The translations under genes were made by a program, and so were the position numbers. A DNA stretch of 64,000 nucleotides from contig NC_060251.1 of NCBI RefSeq assembly GCF_921293095.1, forward strand, positions 98,256,566 through 98,320,565. The letters are read 5' to 3'. This stretch comes from Ischnura elegans. Lineage: Eukaryota > Arthropoda > Insecta > Odonata > Coenagrionidae. The notes beneath the pieces are model-generated. The model was not told the origin of the DNA. It was given only the letters and a program-made list of their open reading frames with translations, and ran no database searches. Below are positions 22,886-33,120 of this stretch, one piece after another; position 1 is the stretch's first letter; each line of letters begins with the position of its first letter.

Positions 22886-22923
22886 CCAATAATTCGCAGA
22901 ATTATTCCTTCAGTCACCTCTCA

Positions 22924-23123
22924 AGGCCGCTATACACGGTGAATGATCATGCGAATGATGATGCTGAATGATCACGTGATCACTCACAGGATCATGCGAG
23001 CAAAAGGGAACGTGTTCTAATTTTCACTGAATGATCACGCGCATGAAGGTTCATTCGCGTATTTTTCCGTTATGCACCGTGAATGATCATGCGAATGAAA
23101 TCATTCACCGTGTAAAGCGGCCT
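22924..23123. mobile_element. 200-bp MITE, TCA duplication (family M2)
   Basis: The left end AGGCCGCTATACACGGTGAA is matched by the inverted right end, which reads AGGCCGCTTTACACGGTGAA. Over 24 terminal bases only one differs. TCA flanks both sides (22921-22923, 23124-23126). The interior is filled with GAATGATCATGCG and palindromic TGATCACGTGATCA words. The AGG-x-x-G terminus and a three-base T-x-A duplication recur at 35378-39307 and 50173-50573. It is probably non-autonomous PIF/Harbinger-type. Confidence 0.85.
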
Positions 23124-23269
23124 TCAGAAGGATTTAGGGGTTATTTTTGACCCTTAAGCTGCTCTCCGTGAGCACATTAAATATATTTCCGCCCGCGCCA
23201 TGTAATTGGTGGGTATGATGTATCGCTACATTTAGGTGTCGGATTTAACTGCTCTACGCATCTTATTAT

Positions 23270-23905
23270 TTTCCTGAGTCTCTCCGGTCCTGGAATACTG
23301 GAGCCAAATCTGGTCTACGGCTCCGCTTTCTTCATTAAAGCTCCTGGAACGCCCGTTGAATTTTTTTCCTTTCTGTTGTCCGCTACAGCCACAAGCCTTA
23401 TCGTAACTTCTCCCTCAATAAGATTAGATACTCCCGTGGTATTGCAACTTTAGCTGATCACCGTATCCTCAATGACCGGAGACCCTTCCTAAAAATTAAT
23501 ATCGGCAAATACAGATCATCTGACACTCTTTCTCTTTTCCCACTTCGTGTTCCTTCGCGCACGACGAGGTCGAGTGACTTATTTTATTGTTTCACCCCCC
23601 GCCTTTCTGTCTCTAAACGCTCTTTTCTATTCAGACACCCTTTCTCCATGAACTCCTATTCCAAATGTGTTCCAGATTTTGATCCTTTTTTATCCCTCAT
23701 CCAACTTGCACCATCACTACCGTAATTAACCCTCGCACCTCCAGATGAAATTTACTATTCTTTGTTATTCATTTGTAAATACTGTTGAATGTTTTTTGTT
23801 CACTATTGGTTACGTTGCTTAATATTATTATATTGTTTCTCCTGTTATTGTGAGTCCTCTGTAATTGGCCTCGTGCTGTTTTTGGACTGGATTAATTAAA
23901 TAAAT
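23270..23905 (+). mobile_element. LINE 3' end (CR1/Jockey-like), degraded
   Basis: Broken frames read LEYWSQIWS, KLLERP.NFF, TLSLFPLRVPSRTTRSSDLF and SKRSFLFRHPFSMNSYSKC. These are the usual order of motifs after the RT domain of CR1/Jockey-like LINEs (LEY.S.IW.P......LE..Q..F). A non-coding tail follows and ends AATTAAATAAATAAATAC. Multiple frameshifts are present and no TSD was found. Confidence 0.6.
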
Positions 23906-24217
23906 AAATACACTACTATAACTTTACCTTACAGCATATGTAACGCAGTGACGCTGTATCTCCCTGATAGCAGGCAGGGTCGGATTTACCGTAAGGCAAA
24001 ATTGGCATGTGCCTAGGGACGTCGCAGTCCAAGGGGCGCCTTCTGTTAGGCAACCGGAAATGATCTGTACTGCAGGCGTCTCGAAGGGCACCGCCGTCAG
24101 CAGCTTTATTATGTGGGTTCCGCCTGCCTGCAGGTACCTTCTTTGCCTATCTTTAAATATTGTTTAAATAAAGTGTATAAGTTGCATAAACTTTAGATGC
24201 TTACATAAAGTTTAGAT

Positions 24218-24400
24218 GCCGGCCAAGGTGGCGGCGGGGATAAGTCCTCGCCCGCCAAACCGAGTCCCGCCTGGGTAGGTTGCTCCTACCCAGGGAATGG
24301 TTGTGTGTCATAGTCGTTGTTTCATATTATTTCCCCCGATGTAAAAGGCCTCAAATGAGCTGTTTTCGGGGCGATGAAAATAAACAAAAAAGTTAATCTG
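24218..24400 (+). mobile_element. SINE-like element
   Basis: It starts GCCGGCCAAGGTGGCGGCGG and runs through CCGAGTCCCGCCTGGGTAGG, GTGTGTCATAGTCGTTG and GATGAAAATAAACAAAAAAG. A GC-rich head, an AT-rich A-tailed end and a 180-bp length suit a SINE. The pol III boxes are only loosely recognisable (GGTGGCGGCGGGG; ACCGAGTCCC), and no second copy is present in the window. Confidence 0.4.
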
Positions 24401-24694
24401 TTTCATGTAGTTTTACTCCAAGCTGTTTAAAAAAAATTGAATTGTTAATGTTTTCCCTGCGTAAAAATCAAGCATAAACTTATGCTGTCAGTCATATATT
24501 ATCTGATTATTCCTTTTTTCCGAACCTTAGCCCGAAGCCCCTCGCTATCCACCCGTGCCATCACCAGCATCTCCTCTCATTCCCGAAACTTTTGGCTGTT
24601 CTGTACGCACAAATTCATCATTACTTTATGTATTTGGAAATTGGGATTTTAAATTGGGAAATAAACTTTGGGTAAAAACTTTAAATACTTTTGT

Positions 24695-25073
24695 CTGTCG
24701 AATTTCTTGATTGAAGCCTTCGCGGCTCATGATGATTAAAGAATAACTCACATACGGGTGTATGCCGCGTGTCGTAATGGAGATTGCCCCGACATTTCGC
24801 GACCGACTGCTGGTCACGTTTTTAAGGGAATAATGTTGGGCGGAGGGTGTGAGGAGTTAGGAATGGAGGGGAAGGATAACGAATTGTTGCGGATGACTGG
24901 GTTCCAAGTACTGCTGATTCTTAATCCGGTATCTCCCACCTGAAATATAAAAAAGGCAGCAAAAACCAATCCCAACGTTATTCCCTTGAAAAAGTGACCA
25001 GCAGTCGGTCGCGAAACGTCGGGGCAATCTCCATTACGACACGCGGCATACACCCGTATGTGAGTTATTTTTT
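24695..25073 (-). mobile_element. fold-back Penelope-like element, 99-nt arms
   Basis: The arms 24742-24840 and 24971-25069 are inverted copies with four mismatches in 99 bases, around a 130-base centre. Each arm holds GCGAAAYGTCGGGGCAATCT and, just 5' of it, a GACC-AGCAGTC-GGTC stem-loop. The only extra sequence is a 47-base tail outside the left arm (24695-24741). A 12-base TSD with one mismatch (AAATACTTTTGT, 24683-24694; AATTACTTTTGT, 25074-25085) delimits the insertion. The layout matches the four other fold-backs. Penelope-like identity is inferred from the stem-loop plus CGAAAC motif and the inverted integration form. Confidence 0.7.
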
Positions 25074-25915
25074 AATTACTTTTGTGTAATTATTCACTTC
25101 CCGACACCAAGGGCAAGAACTCACGCAATTCCAAGTGTGCAACCCGCGGCCTTAAGGTGGCGGGCCGTACCTATTACCATGACGAGAGAAGAGCAGCATC
25201 TTTGAATGCAAATCGAAAATTCCTCAAGGAAAACGCAAAGTTAAACGTATTCCCCGAAGATTCGCCGCAACTTTGTCTCTGAAGTTCAGATTGTTTTCGC
25301 CAGGGAGCGCGCTCGTGGCGGAAGAATCAACCCCTTGATTATTCCCCAGCGAGCTTGCCACTTCGTTGAATTCGCGATTCCGCAAGGACCCCCTCCGAAA
25401 ACAGCAGGTGTGTGTTTGCTCCGAGGAAAAGGTAAATCCAATTTTCACCGCCCGGAATGAGTAACGAGGGAATGAATGATTGAGAAATGTCGTCTCGGAA
25501 ACATTCAGAGGAGATCCGAGTCAGCTGAGTCAGTGAGGGATGCGAGGCGGTAATAGGAGGAAAGGGCTTTTAAGCCCTTCGGAGGAGACACTGAAATATC
25601 GCTTTTTTCCGGAAAATTCCGCCCACGATCTGTCACTTTCTTCATATCCAGCGAGCGAGAGAAATGCTCGGGCCGTCATGTTAATACAGGGGTGACAACA
25701 TCGCAAAAGGCGTGGGAGAGGCTTAAAATATAACGAAAGGGAAACGAGTCTTCGAGATAAGACACAGCCCTACTTTAACGTGTATTTGTCATTTTCCACG
25801 TCGCGTCGGATCATTCACAGCCAATAGGTAGAGCTGCTGTAAATTACTGTCACTCTTTCATTTCCATGTACTAATAGAGTCAATACGTAGCAGACATCTA
25901 GTAAACTAATGGATA

Positions 25916-26094
25916 AACAATTAAAAGGTTTGGTACTTTTCCACACAATTTATTTAAGACTAAATATATAAATTAAATTAATTTAGTTAAATTAATTAAA
26001 TTTATTTGGCCTTAAATAAATTGTGTGAAAAATAACCAAACCTTTTAATTGCTTACGATGGATTTTCACAAAGTTAAGCCTGACACAATCGAGT
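25916..26094 (+). mobile_element. fold-back Penelope-like element with 14-bp TSD
   Basis: The left arm begins within CAATTAAAAGGTTTGGTA (25918-25960) and is inverted at 26008-26051 (CACACAATTTATTTAAG within both). A 43-base tail follows, containing ACGATGGATTTTCACAAAG. Perfect 14-base repeats TAAACTAATGGATA flank it at 25902-25915 and 26095-26108. The arms hold the AATAAATT.GTGTGAAAAAT part of the family but not the stem-loop, so this copy is more 5'-truncated than the others. Confidence 0.75.
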
Positions 26095-26397
26095 TAAACT
26101 AATGGATAGTTTGAGGCGTAACTTCGTGAAATTGCTTCGTATCGATTCGAAAAAAAACTTTATAGATTTCACATAGATAGTTCACAAAAATAACTCCTTT
26201 TTCATAACTTTCGCTTATTAAGGCACTCTTGGACGAAAGCATTGCTGCCGAAAAAAGAATTATGACAACTGATAGTTGTAATTAACTGTATACTGCATTA
26301 GTATCACAGGTCGCGGCAAGTAGGTTTGAGTGCATTTTTTTGAGTGATACCTGAACCGTAAGTTAGATTCAGAAGTAGTAGGTCATCAGAATAGGTC

Positions 26398-26735
26398 ATA
26401 CTGATGAAAATCAAATGGATCGACAGAGTTAGTATCGAGGAAGTCCTAAGAGGAGTGGGAGAGAAGAGAAGCCTCATGAAAACCTTAATAAGAAGACGGA
26501 ACAACCTTATAGGCCACATCTTGAGACATGATGGCCTGATGAAGACAATCGTCGAAGGACAAGTGGAAGGCAAGAACGGAAAAGGAAGACCTCGAACAAA
26601 ATATATGGAGCAAGTGAAGAAGGATGAGAAAGAGAAGAAATACGTAGGTGTGAAAAGATTAGCTGATAGGAGAGCTGAATGGAGAGCTGCGTCAAACCAA
26701 TCCTAGGATTGTTGACCAGTGATGATGATCAGAAG
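26398..26735 (+). mobile_element. RTE-2 LINE 3' end, best-preserved copy
   Basis: An open frame (26404-26706) encodes MKIKWIDRVSIEEVLRGVGE, RRRNNLIGHILRHDGLMKTI, GKGRPRTKYMEQV and ends RRAEWRAASNQS. This is the C-terminus of an RTE-type LINE protein after the RT domain. It then runs into TTGACCAGTGATGATGATC, the short trinucleotide tail usual for RTE elements. The RT itself is missing. Other RTE-2 pieces are at 2815-3229, 4395-4490, 42490-42620, 55000-55295 and 55318-55440. Confidence 0.85.
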
Positions 26736-27688
26736 AGTGATACGTGACGATATCGCACAGCGAAGTAAAACAGGTCGAGATTAAAGTTATCCATGGGAGA
26801 TCTACAAAGTCTTTCGATTCAACTCTAGTCATTTAGTTATTAGCTGATTGTTTTTATAAACAAACGTTTGCGGTTCATCTTAGACCATTGAGCGAAAGTA
26901 AAGCCAGTTTACTCATTTCGTCTCCGGAGTTCATAGCATTATATTTTAAGTGAAATTTTATCATTACGCAATTGCCCATACGAGTACACCAAATTAAAAT
27001 ATATGAAATTAATTAAGAAAATTTGAAAGTTTTTTACGTTTCTTTGCATTTTAATACAGGCGATTGTATAAAAAACGTGATTGTTCGATCTATGATGCTT
27101 AACTCGACTATTTGAGACATGACTGGTGCAGAATCGGCTGAAAAAACCATTTAAATCACGACATTTATCGCCGAAATAGCGTAAAAAGCTGTTATGCGTT
27201 GCGGGTTGCCTACGCTCAACATAAATGGCCCTGGTGCCTACGTAGAATGTCAACCTTCACGAACAAAATTTTTTCTCTGTTCATTTCGTACCTCGGCCTA
27301 CATTTTGTAAAATGTCGAATTTTGACTTTCGAAAAAAGTTGTTTGATGACCGCCCCTATTACGCATGAAATTAATTATTCCTGTGCACATTTCGCGTGTA
27401 ATGTAACATTAAACCCGATATTTAGCTTTGAAATTATGAAACTTCCACTTGGCATCTATGTTTTCCAAAGGTGTGGCAAATTCCGTTCACAATCTGTCAC
27501 TTCCTTCATATCCAGCGAGCGAGTGAGAGAAATATTCGGGCCGTCATGTTAGTACAAAATCGCAGAGGGCGTCGGAGAGGCTCAAAATGAAGGGAAGGGA
27601 AGTAAGTTAGACTTAGACTCAGCCCTACTTTAACGTGTATCTGTCATTTTGCGCGTCGGATCATTCAAAGCCAATAGGTAGTGGTGAT

Positions 27689-27874
27689 CAGTGGCGGATC
27701 CAGGATTGGGATAAGGGAGGGGGGGGGGGGGGCTGAGCGAAGGTTAAAATTCCAGCAGCAATGAAATAACCATTCTATGGACGAAAAAAAATTATCATTC
27801 TACTTAGTGTAAATTGGATATCCAAGGGGGGGGGGGGGCATAGCCCCGTTAGCTCCCCCATAGATCAGCCACTG
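27689..27874. mobile_element. hAT-type MITE with perfect 8-bp TSD
   Basis: It starts CAGTGGCGGATCCAGG and ends GATCAGCCACTG, imperfect inverted termini. The eight-base repeat GTGGTGAT flanks it at 27681-27688 and 27875-27882, diagnostic of hAT-superfamily insertion. Two long G runs (27718-27732; 27825-27838) are internal. It lies inside the second unit of the tandem duplication; the first unit (near 25835) shows the uninterrupted site. Confidence 0.9.
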
Positions 27875-28048
27875 GTGGTGATATAAATTACTGTTCACAC
27901 TTTCAATTTCTCTTCCATGTACCGTAAGCTGGGGTTCCTTTGGCCCACACTCAAAAAAGAGATTTAATATATTAAAACGGTTTTTCAGTCAACACATTGT
28001 CATAGTGAATACTGTCACCATTAGGTGGCAGAATTAACTACATATTCT

Positions 28049-28202
28049 CAGAGTCCTCTGGATTGTTGATAGTACACTAAAAAGTTGGAGTATAATACAC
28101 TACAAAGTTGTAATATAATACACTACAAAGTTGTAATATAATACACTACAAAGTAGACCCAATGAGGGAGTAGTGTAGAGAACTGCCATTCAGAGGACTC
28201 TG
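28049..28202. repeat. inverted repeat enclosing three 23-bp tandem units
   Basis: Perfect 12-base inverted ends CAGAGTCCTCTG (28049-28060) and CAGAGGACTCTG (28191-28202) bracket about three copies of a 23-base unit containing ACACTACAAAGTTGTAATAT. It may be a very small MITE; no TSD was identified. Confidence 0.6.
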
Positions 28203-28882
28203 CATATTATTACAGTCTTTAAGATTCAAAAGTATGGAGGAGTAATGTGATGGGCAAACTTCTATCCTAGGGTAACACTGACCCTTCAGTAAAAACAAGC
28301 ATCATCACCATGAAATATCATGCGTGGGACTAAATAGCCCCAGGTTTGGGCATCACTGGCCCAACTTGAAAAAAAAACAATTACTAGGGAATTTCTGTAC
28401 AATTGCTATATCTGAAATTCATGTAACATATAGTCATAACCCCAAGAGGTAATATGGATCATATTCGACATCGCATAGATTCAAATTCACTGATTTAAAC
28501 ATATTTTTTGTTTTCACAATTAGTGAAGTGAATCACCGTAACCCCATCTTACTGAACTGGTAAAGCCACAGATAGCTAGTCATGTATCCATTTTAATAAA
28601 AAAAAACCTTTTCAGCTCATCTCAAAGAATTGAGTGAGATTTTAGTACCTTTTTCCATTCCGTCAGAGGAGTACAATGCATTATATTTAACTGAAACTGT
28701 ATCATTACGCATAAAATTCATTATTTCTCCACACATACAACACGATCTTGTAATATTAAACCTAAAATTTATCTTTCAAATTTTGAAGCTTACGCAAGGC
28801 GGTAATGTTTCTTAAAAACGATCAGCTTGTATTTTGTGTTTTCAACTAATTAGAGTGATACTTAAAGTTCCAAAATAACTCC

Positions 28883-28907
28883 ATATATATATATATATAT
28901 ATATATA
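28883..28907. repeat. (AT)n microsatellite
   Basis: About 25 bases of uninterrupted AT dinucleotides. Confidence 0.95.
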
Positions 28908-29134
28908 CTCATAGATCTTCATGTTTACAAAAACCATTCTAGGTTTTTTAATCTTTAATTTGCAACAGAAGGTAAATTATCTTTCCGCACCACCTACGAG
29001 GAATGGGCGATCTACAAGTCAGTTGAAACACCTTCCTTGCACCGCTAGATCATTCATCGGCATTAGGTAGTCATAAGCCACTATTCTCACGCTCCGTTTC
29101 TTTTCTTTTCTATTCATGAAGCCTGTAGGTGATT

Positions 29135-29350
29135 GAAATCCCGCAAGTCGCCTCAACAGGTGAGTGGTGGGGGGTGCTATGACACCCGTTAAGAAATAAA
29201 AAGGAAATACTCTAATAGAGTTCCACCTAGCATCTATTTAAGTCCTTGATTTTTCGGGGAAAAAACGAATACCCATGTCTATTCGTTCGGCAAAGCATAT
29301 CTTTTAATTTACCATTTCTGTCGGACCTGGAAACATAGTTGAGATCTAAT
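29135..29350 (-). mobile_element. LINE-B 3' end
   Basis: The plus strand reads AATCCCGCAAGTCGCC, GGGGGGTGCTATGACACCCG, TTCCACCTAGCATCTATTTA and TTTCTGTCGGACCTGGAAAC. This is the antisense of LINE-B at 58900-59245. In sense it encodes a degraded FLEQL..D....PHYISR...DRNG..FF.RTI.D type C-terminus. No TSD was seen. Confidence 0.7.
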
Positions 29351-29651
29351 CGGAAGATAATAATTTAGTGAAGTTAAAGGCTAATACAGAGCAAAAGTTC
29401 AAATCGAATATTAGTTAGGGCAAATAATTTATCGTGTGTGGAATTTCTGCAAGAAGTAAGAGTCACGACCTGGAGAAGTACTGAGCAGATTGAAAACAGG
29501 ATAATGAAACGTAGATTTGCGGCTCAGACAAAGAGCCGAAACTAACTTAGCCTAGAATTTGGGATTTAAGTGTCATCGCTAAATTATACTCAGGAGGAAA
29601 ATTTATGATGATCTGTCCTTGATCAGCTCAATCAGGCAATACTTATGAATC

Positions 29652-30105
29652 TGATTACACCTAAATCTACGTAACTACTGCAGTGGGGTAACCAGGAATT
29701 TCGTTCAAGGGGGGTGGGGTTGGGAGGGTCAAAAATCAGGGGGATAATTTTTGAAAAGCAATAAAAAAAACTTTTGTAAATCAAGAAATCTTTTGTAAAT
29801 TCATGATTTTTCAATATTTTGTTTTCTTTTTTAAGCAAAGTAATTGTATTTTTATATTTCGGACCTCCCCCCTGGATACGCTACTGACCTATTGCCCCGC
29901 AAGCAGTCACAATTTGCGTGCGAACTGGGGTATTAGGCCAGGACACCAGATGTTAGTAAAATAAGAAAAGGAGATGGGGGTTGGAAGAAAGTGACTTATG
30001 ACACCACCTAGCATTGATTAAAGCCCTCAATTTGTTGGGGGAATAAGGGATGCCTACACCTATCTGGCCGGCAAATATCTTTCTCATATTATACGAGAGT
30101 CATAT
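29652..30105 (-). mobile_element. LINE-B 3' end, split by a hAT MITE
   Basis: The plus strand begins AAATCTACGTAACTACT, is interrupted at 29681, and resumes at 29887 with TTGCCCCGCAAGCAGTCACA. It continues GGACACCAGATGTTAG, CACCTAGCATTGATTAAAGC and CCTATCTGGCCGGCAAATA. It is in the same antisense orientation as the LINE-B copy just upstream. Confidence 0.7.
29681..29886. mobile_element. hAT-type MITE, TSD 6 of 8
   Basis: The ends are CAGTGGGGTAACCAGGAA and its imperfect complement CTGGATACGCTACTG. The flanks are AACTACTG (29673-29680) and ACCTATTG (29887-29894), matching at six of eight positions, as expected of an older hAT insertion. The interior is AT-rich without a transposase. It sits exactly within the LINE-B terminus at 29652-30105. 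Confidence 0.75.
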
Positions 30106-30167
30106 AACCTATGGCAGCGCTGAAGGCGCTGACTTAATTAGTAAATATAGCCGACGCATCGAGGATA

Positions 30168-30480
30168 GTGTTGTGATCAAGGGGACTGCATAGAGGATGC
30201 CCAATTCCATCCCATTGAGAGTTGATTTCTGTTGCCACTTCGGTCGCATTTTAGTCAACTTTCAAAAACGTCCGCGGCGCGCACCGCGATCCGCATTATT
30301 CCAATATTTTGCGGTATAATGTTTGTACTTGCGAGGAATAGCAACGAAAAGTTATGTATTTGATAGATCACATCATCAGGTACATAAATTTCGGTAAACA
30401 CCTCTAATTATACCTTACTTCCCCGTGGAAATCGGATCAATTTGTCCGTCGCAAGTGTCACCTTTTGTAAAGTCATTCAA
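30168..30480 (+). repeat. dispersed repeat R3, copy 2
   Basis: It is homologous over about 300 bp, in the same orientation, to 43428-43735. Shared blocks are GGGGACTGCATAGAGGATGC, TTTCTGTTGCCACTTCGGTC, AATTATACCTTA and TTTGATAGAT. The ends lack clear inverted repeats. Family unknown. Confidence 0.75.
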
Positions 30481-30545
30481 AACTGCATAACTTTGGTCTT
30501 CTTGTGAATGATCCTCATGGCATATTCCTCGCAACGCTCAATTAT
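30472..30545 (-). mobile_element. RTE LINE scrap
   Basis: The plus strand CAAAACTGCATAACTTTGGT, TTCTTGTGAATGATCCTCAT and TTCCTCGCAACGCTC corresponds to 52281-52345 of the intact RTE. On the minus strand that is residues about 810-831 (EERCEEFGMRINHKKTKVM region). Only about 75 bases remain. Confidence 0.65.
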
Positions 30546-32894
30546 ATCGAGGGCTCAAGGGCTCAATAATATTTATTCTACAAATCATCTATTTTAATAA
30601 TAAGAACACGGTAGCTAAGGTAATATCTAATTATTTATGACGGAGGCGAAGACAATATTTAGGAGTTATTAAACTAGTAGGTACTGCATACTATCCTATT
30701 TAAAAATTAAATAGAACGAAAGAATAAGGATAGACGCTATTTGATGCATCGAACAGCGAAAATATTACAATGCCTCTTCAGGATCTGATGATTCATAATT
30801 AAATTTCGGAATCTCTGATAAAAACTCGGAACCTAGGAACGAAAACTCAGTGATCTACCAAACTGATCCTGTGAATGCGCAGTTTTTATATCATACGACA
30901 CTCTTCAATGATGCTGCGTCTTTACTGGATTGCCCACGCCCCTGATTAAGGGAGAGGATGGAAAGGAAGAAAGACGACCCTGAAATTGCTCGGTTCATTG
31001 GGTCGTAGGAGTCTTTTACAGCTGCGGATCCTTGTGAGTTGGCGGAACCATCGATAGGAGATATAAATGCGGCCGATAACTCGCCTCGCACAGGAACTTG
31101 CTCGAAATTGCGACTTTATTGCCGCAATCGGACCTTTTCGGGAGGCTTAGGATTACCACCCAGTCATAAAAATGGAAAGAGAGCCGTTGCTATGTACTTT
31201 TGGTCCGAGAAGTATCCCAACAAGTAAAGCGGCAACAGAATCGCTATCTTTGTACACTCACTTCTTCTCTTGTGGCATGTCTTTCTGGTGACAATTTAGT
31301 TTCTTCAAATTCTTTATCACATGTTCACCAAATTTAGGATTTTCACTACATTAAAATTCTAAATAATCCTAGATATGGATGAAAGCGCTGCTGCGACAAT
31401 CAAATTAATTGTACACATGGTATCCAAATTGATTACTAAACAAAATTACTAAATTTTTCCGTCCAATAATTGTCGTAAACAACCGCATGGCAACGTGCTC
31501 TCGAATGCATTGAAAAAATAAAATTATATCACAAGAAATGCTGAAATGTCGACTTAGAAATAATACTGGCAATTTCTATTATATAGCCGAGGGGCACCTG
31601 CAATATTAACTAAACTCTGACACTTAAAGACATCGCACCTCGAGTGTTTACACGACTTAGAAGGAATCATATAAAACAAAATAAAATCCAGAAAATAAGG
31701 ATCCATAGCCTCGGAACAAAAAGCCTTTAAAACAGCAACCAACCAGTAAAATATAGTTTCTTAATGAGCGAATGGTACATCATTTACATCGACGTCCATG
31801 ATGGATGGCAACAGACGATCGAATCAACAAGCTTCTAGGTGGTATGGCATTATTTAATACAACAATTTTCAATTACATCAAATCGGAGTGAATCGACATC
31901 GAAATTTTGATGTGAGCCGGTTGAATAATTCTGGTGTGGGTTGTGCCTAGGTTGGGTCAGGGTACGGTGTATGTATTAAAGGCACTATTTCCTCGTCATC
32001 CCTAAGCCTATGCTAGAAAATAATTTTCACGGATCGAGATAATGTATTTTCCTTTCAAGGTACACGAAATAGCACACTTAATATAATTTTCTTTCACATA
32101 GCCGAGCCGCTTGTTGATTCAACCGTCTGTTATTGAAGCCGATATAAACGAGTTTATAACAATAGCCGATATTGAATTTTACTTCCAGCCACCACTGCAA
32201 CTTATACGAAAGCAGAGGAACGAATGGTGTGTCGAATTCAATGCTTGAAGTACTTTCCCTTATTTAGCAGCGTACTAGGTAAATCACCCCCTCAGTGATT
32301 CAATCCAAAGGTTGGTTTGGATAGGTGAGGGTAAAGCTCCTCCCAGACTAAGCCACAGGAGCGTAAATTACACGCATTCAGAGTAGAAAAACCAGTCCTT
32401 CCCTTACACCACTACTGGGTGATTTTTTATTACGAATGTCCAAAAGCTTCACCCTCGATTTGAAACCAAGCCAATCGCCGAAACCCGAAGGCCACCATTT
32501 CACAAATGTTGAAATTTATATGTGAATGATATTTTGAAAATTGATAAATATATAAAGAATAATAAATATTAAAAGTTTCTGATGATATTCCACATTTTAT
32601 TTTATCGAACAGCCGATATTTATAATTGTATTATATAAATAGAATGATTCCAGTACATTTAAATTTATTAATATGCTAGTATTCCATGACAATTAGCCTA
32701 AAAAACTCACCATAATTATTACAAGGCTATAAAAAGATAAAAACGTGACGAAAGGACCGAGGTTTAGAGGTAGTTATTGGAAACATGGTTCGCTAAAATG
32801 AAAGGTTTTTAGGGAAGAGAGAAACTTGAAACATAAAACGGTAATATTTTTCGAAGACGACAATTTTGTACCCCATAATTAGCCCCAGGTGCGA
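30546..32894. other. no recognised feature
   Basis: No ORF above about 70 codons, no tRNA boxes, and no matches to the families listed here. The overlapping opposite-strand frames at 30891-31227 have no domain. Confidence 0.4.
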
Positions 32895-33120
32895 TAAGGT
32901 TGGTGTGTTGACCAGAGGGTTGTCGTCATACTTCAAATACTGGCGACAGCAGAAACCTTACTCCCTATCCCTGCTTAATTGCTGCTTAAAGGAAACTTTA
33001 AGCAGCGTCCGTGCCGTGCCGTGGTCCCCTTGGCCCCTAAAAGCAGGTTAATGCTGACGCCGGGTTTCTCTCCACCATTACACCACTGCCCTTCCCACAT
33101 GGCGCAAATGATCTTACATC
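32895..33120 (+). mobile_element. tRNA-derived SINE (S1), copy 2
   Basis: The head GGTTGGTGTGTTGACCAGAG and body CCGTGGTCCCCTTGGC, GGGTTTCTCTCCACC and CATGGCGCAAATGATCTTA follow the same order as the TSD-flanked copy at 11156-11454. The B box is badly mutated, and an AAGCAGCGTCCGTGCCGTG stretch replaces the usual CCGTCCGTCGGATGG. No TSD was seen. The copy is old and probably not transcribed. Confidence 0.75.

Larger units (their letters stand above)
25595..29120 (+). repeat. ancient tandem duplication, three diverged units, disrupted by insertions
   Basis: The anchor GGATCATTCA..GCCAATAGGTAG occurs at about 25807, 27658 and (as GATCATTCATCGGCATTAGG) 29047. Upstream blocks also pair: 25605-25680 with 27480-27545 (ATCTGTCACTT.CTTCATATC). 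26880-26970 pairs with 28610-28710 (GCATTATATTT then ATCATTACGCA), and 27355-27460 with 28708-28810. Subtracting the fold-back, RTE and hAT insertions leaves a period of roughly 1.2-1.3 kb. No coding function is apparent. Confidence 0.65.

Noticed and set aside
23970..24120. Possible hAT MITE starting CAGGGTCGGATTTACCGTAA
   Set aside because: The left end looks right, but no inverted right end or 8-base duplication could be found.
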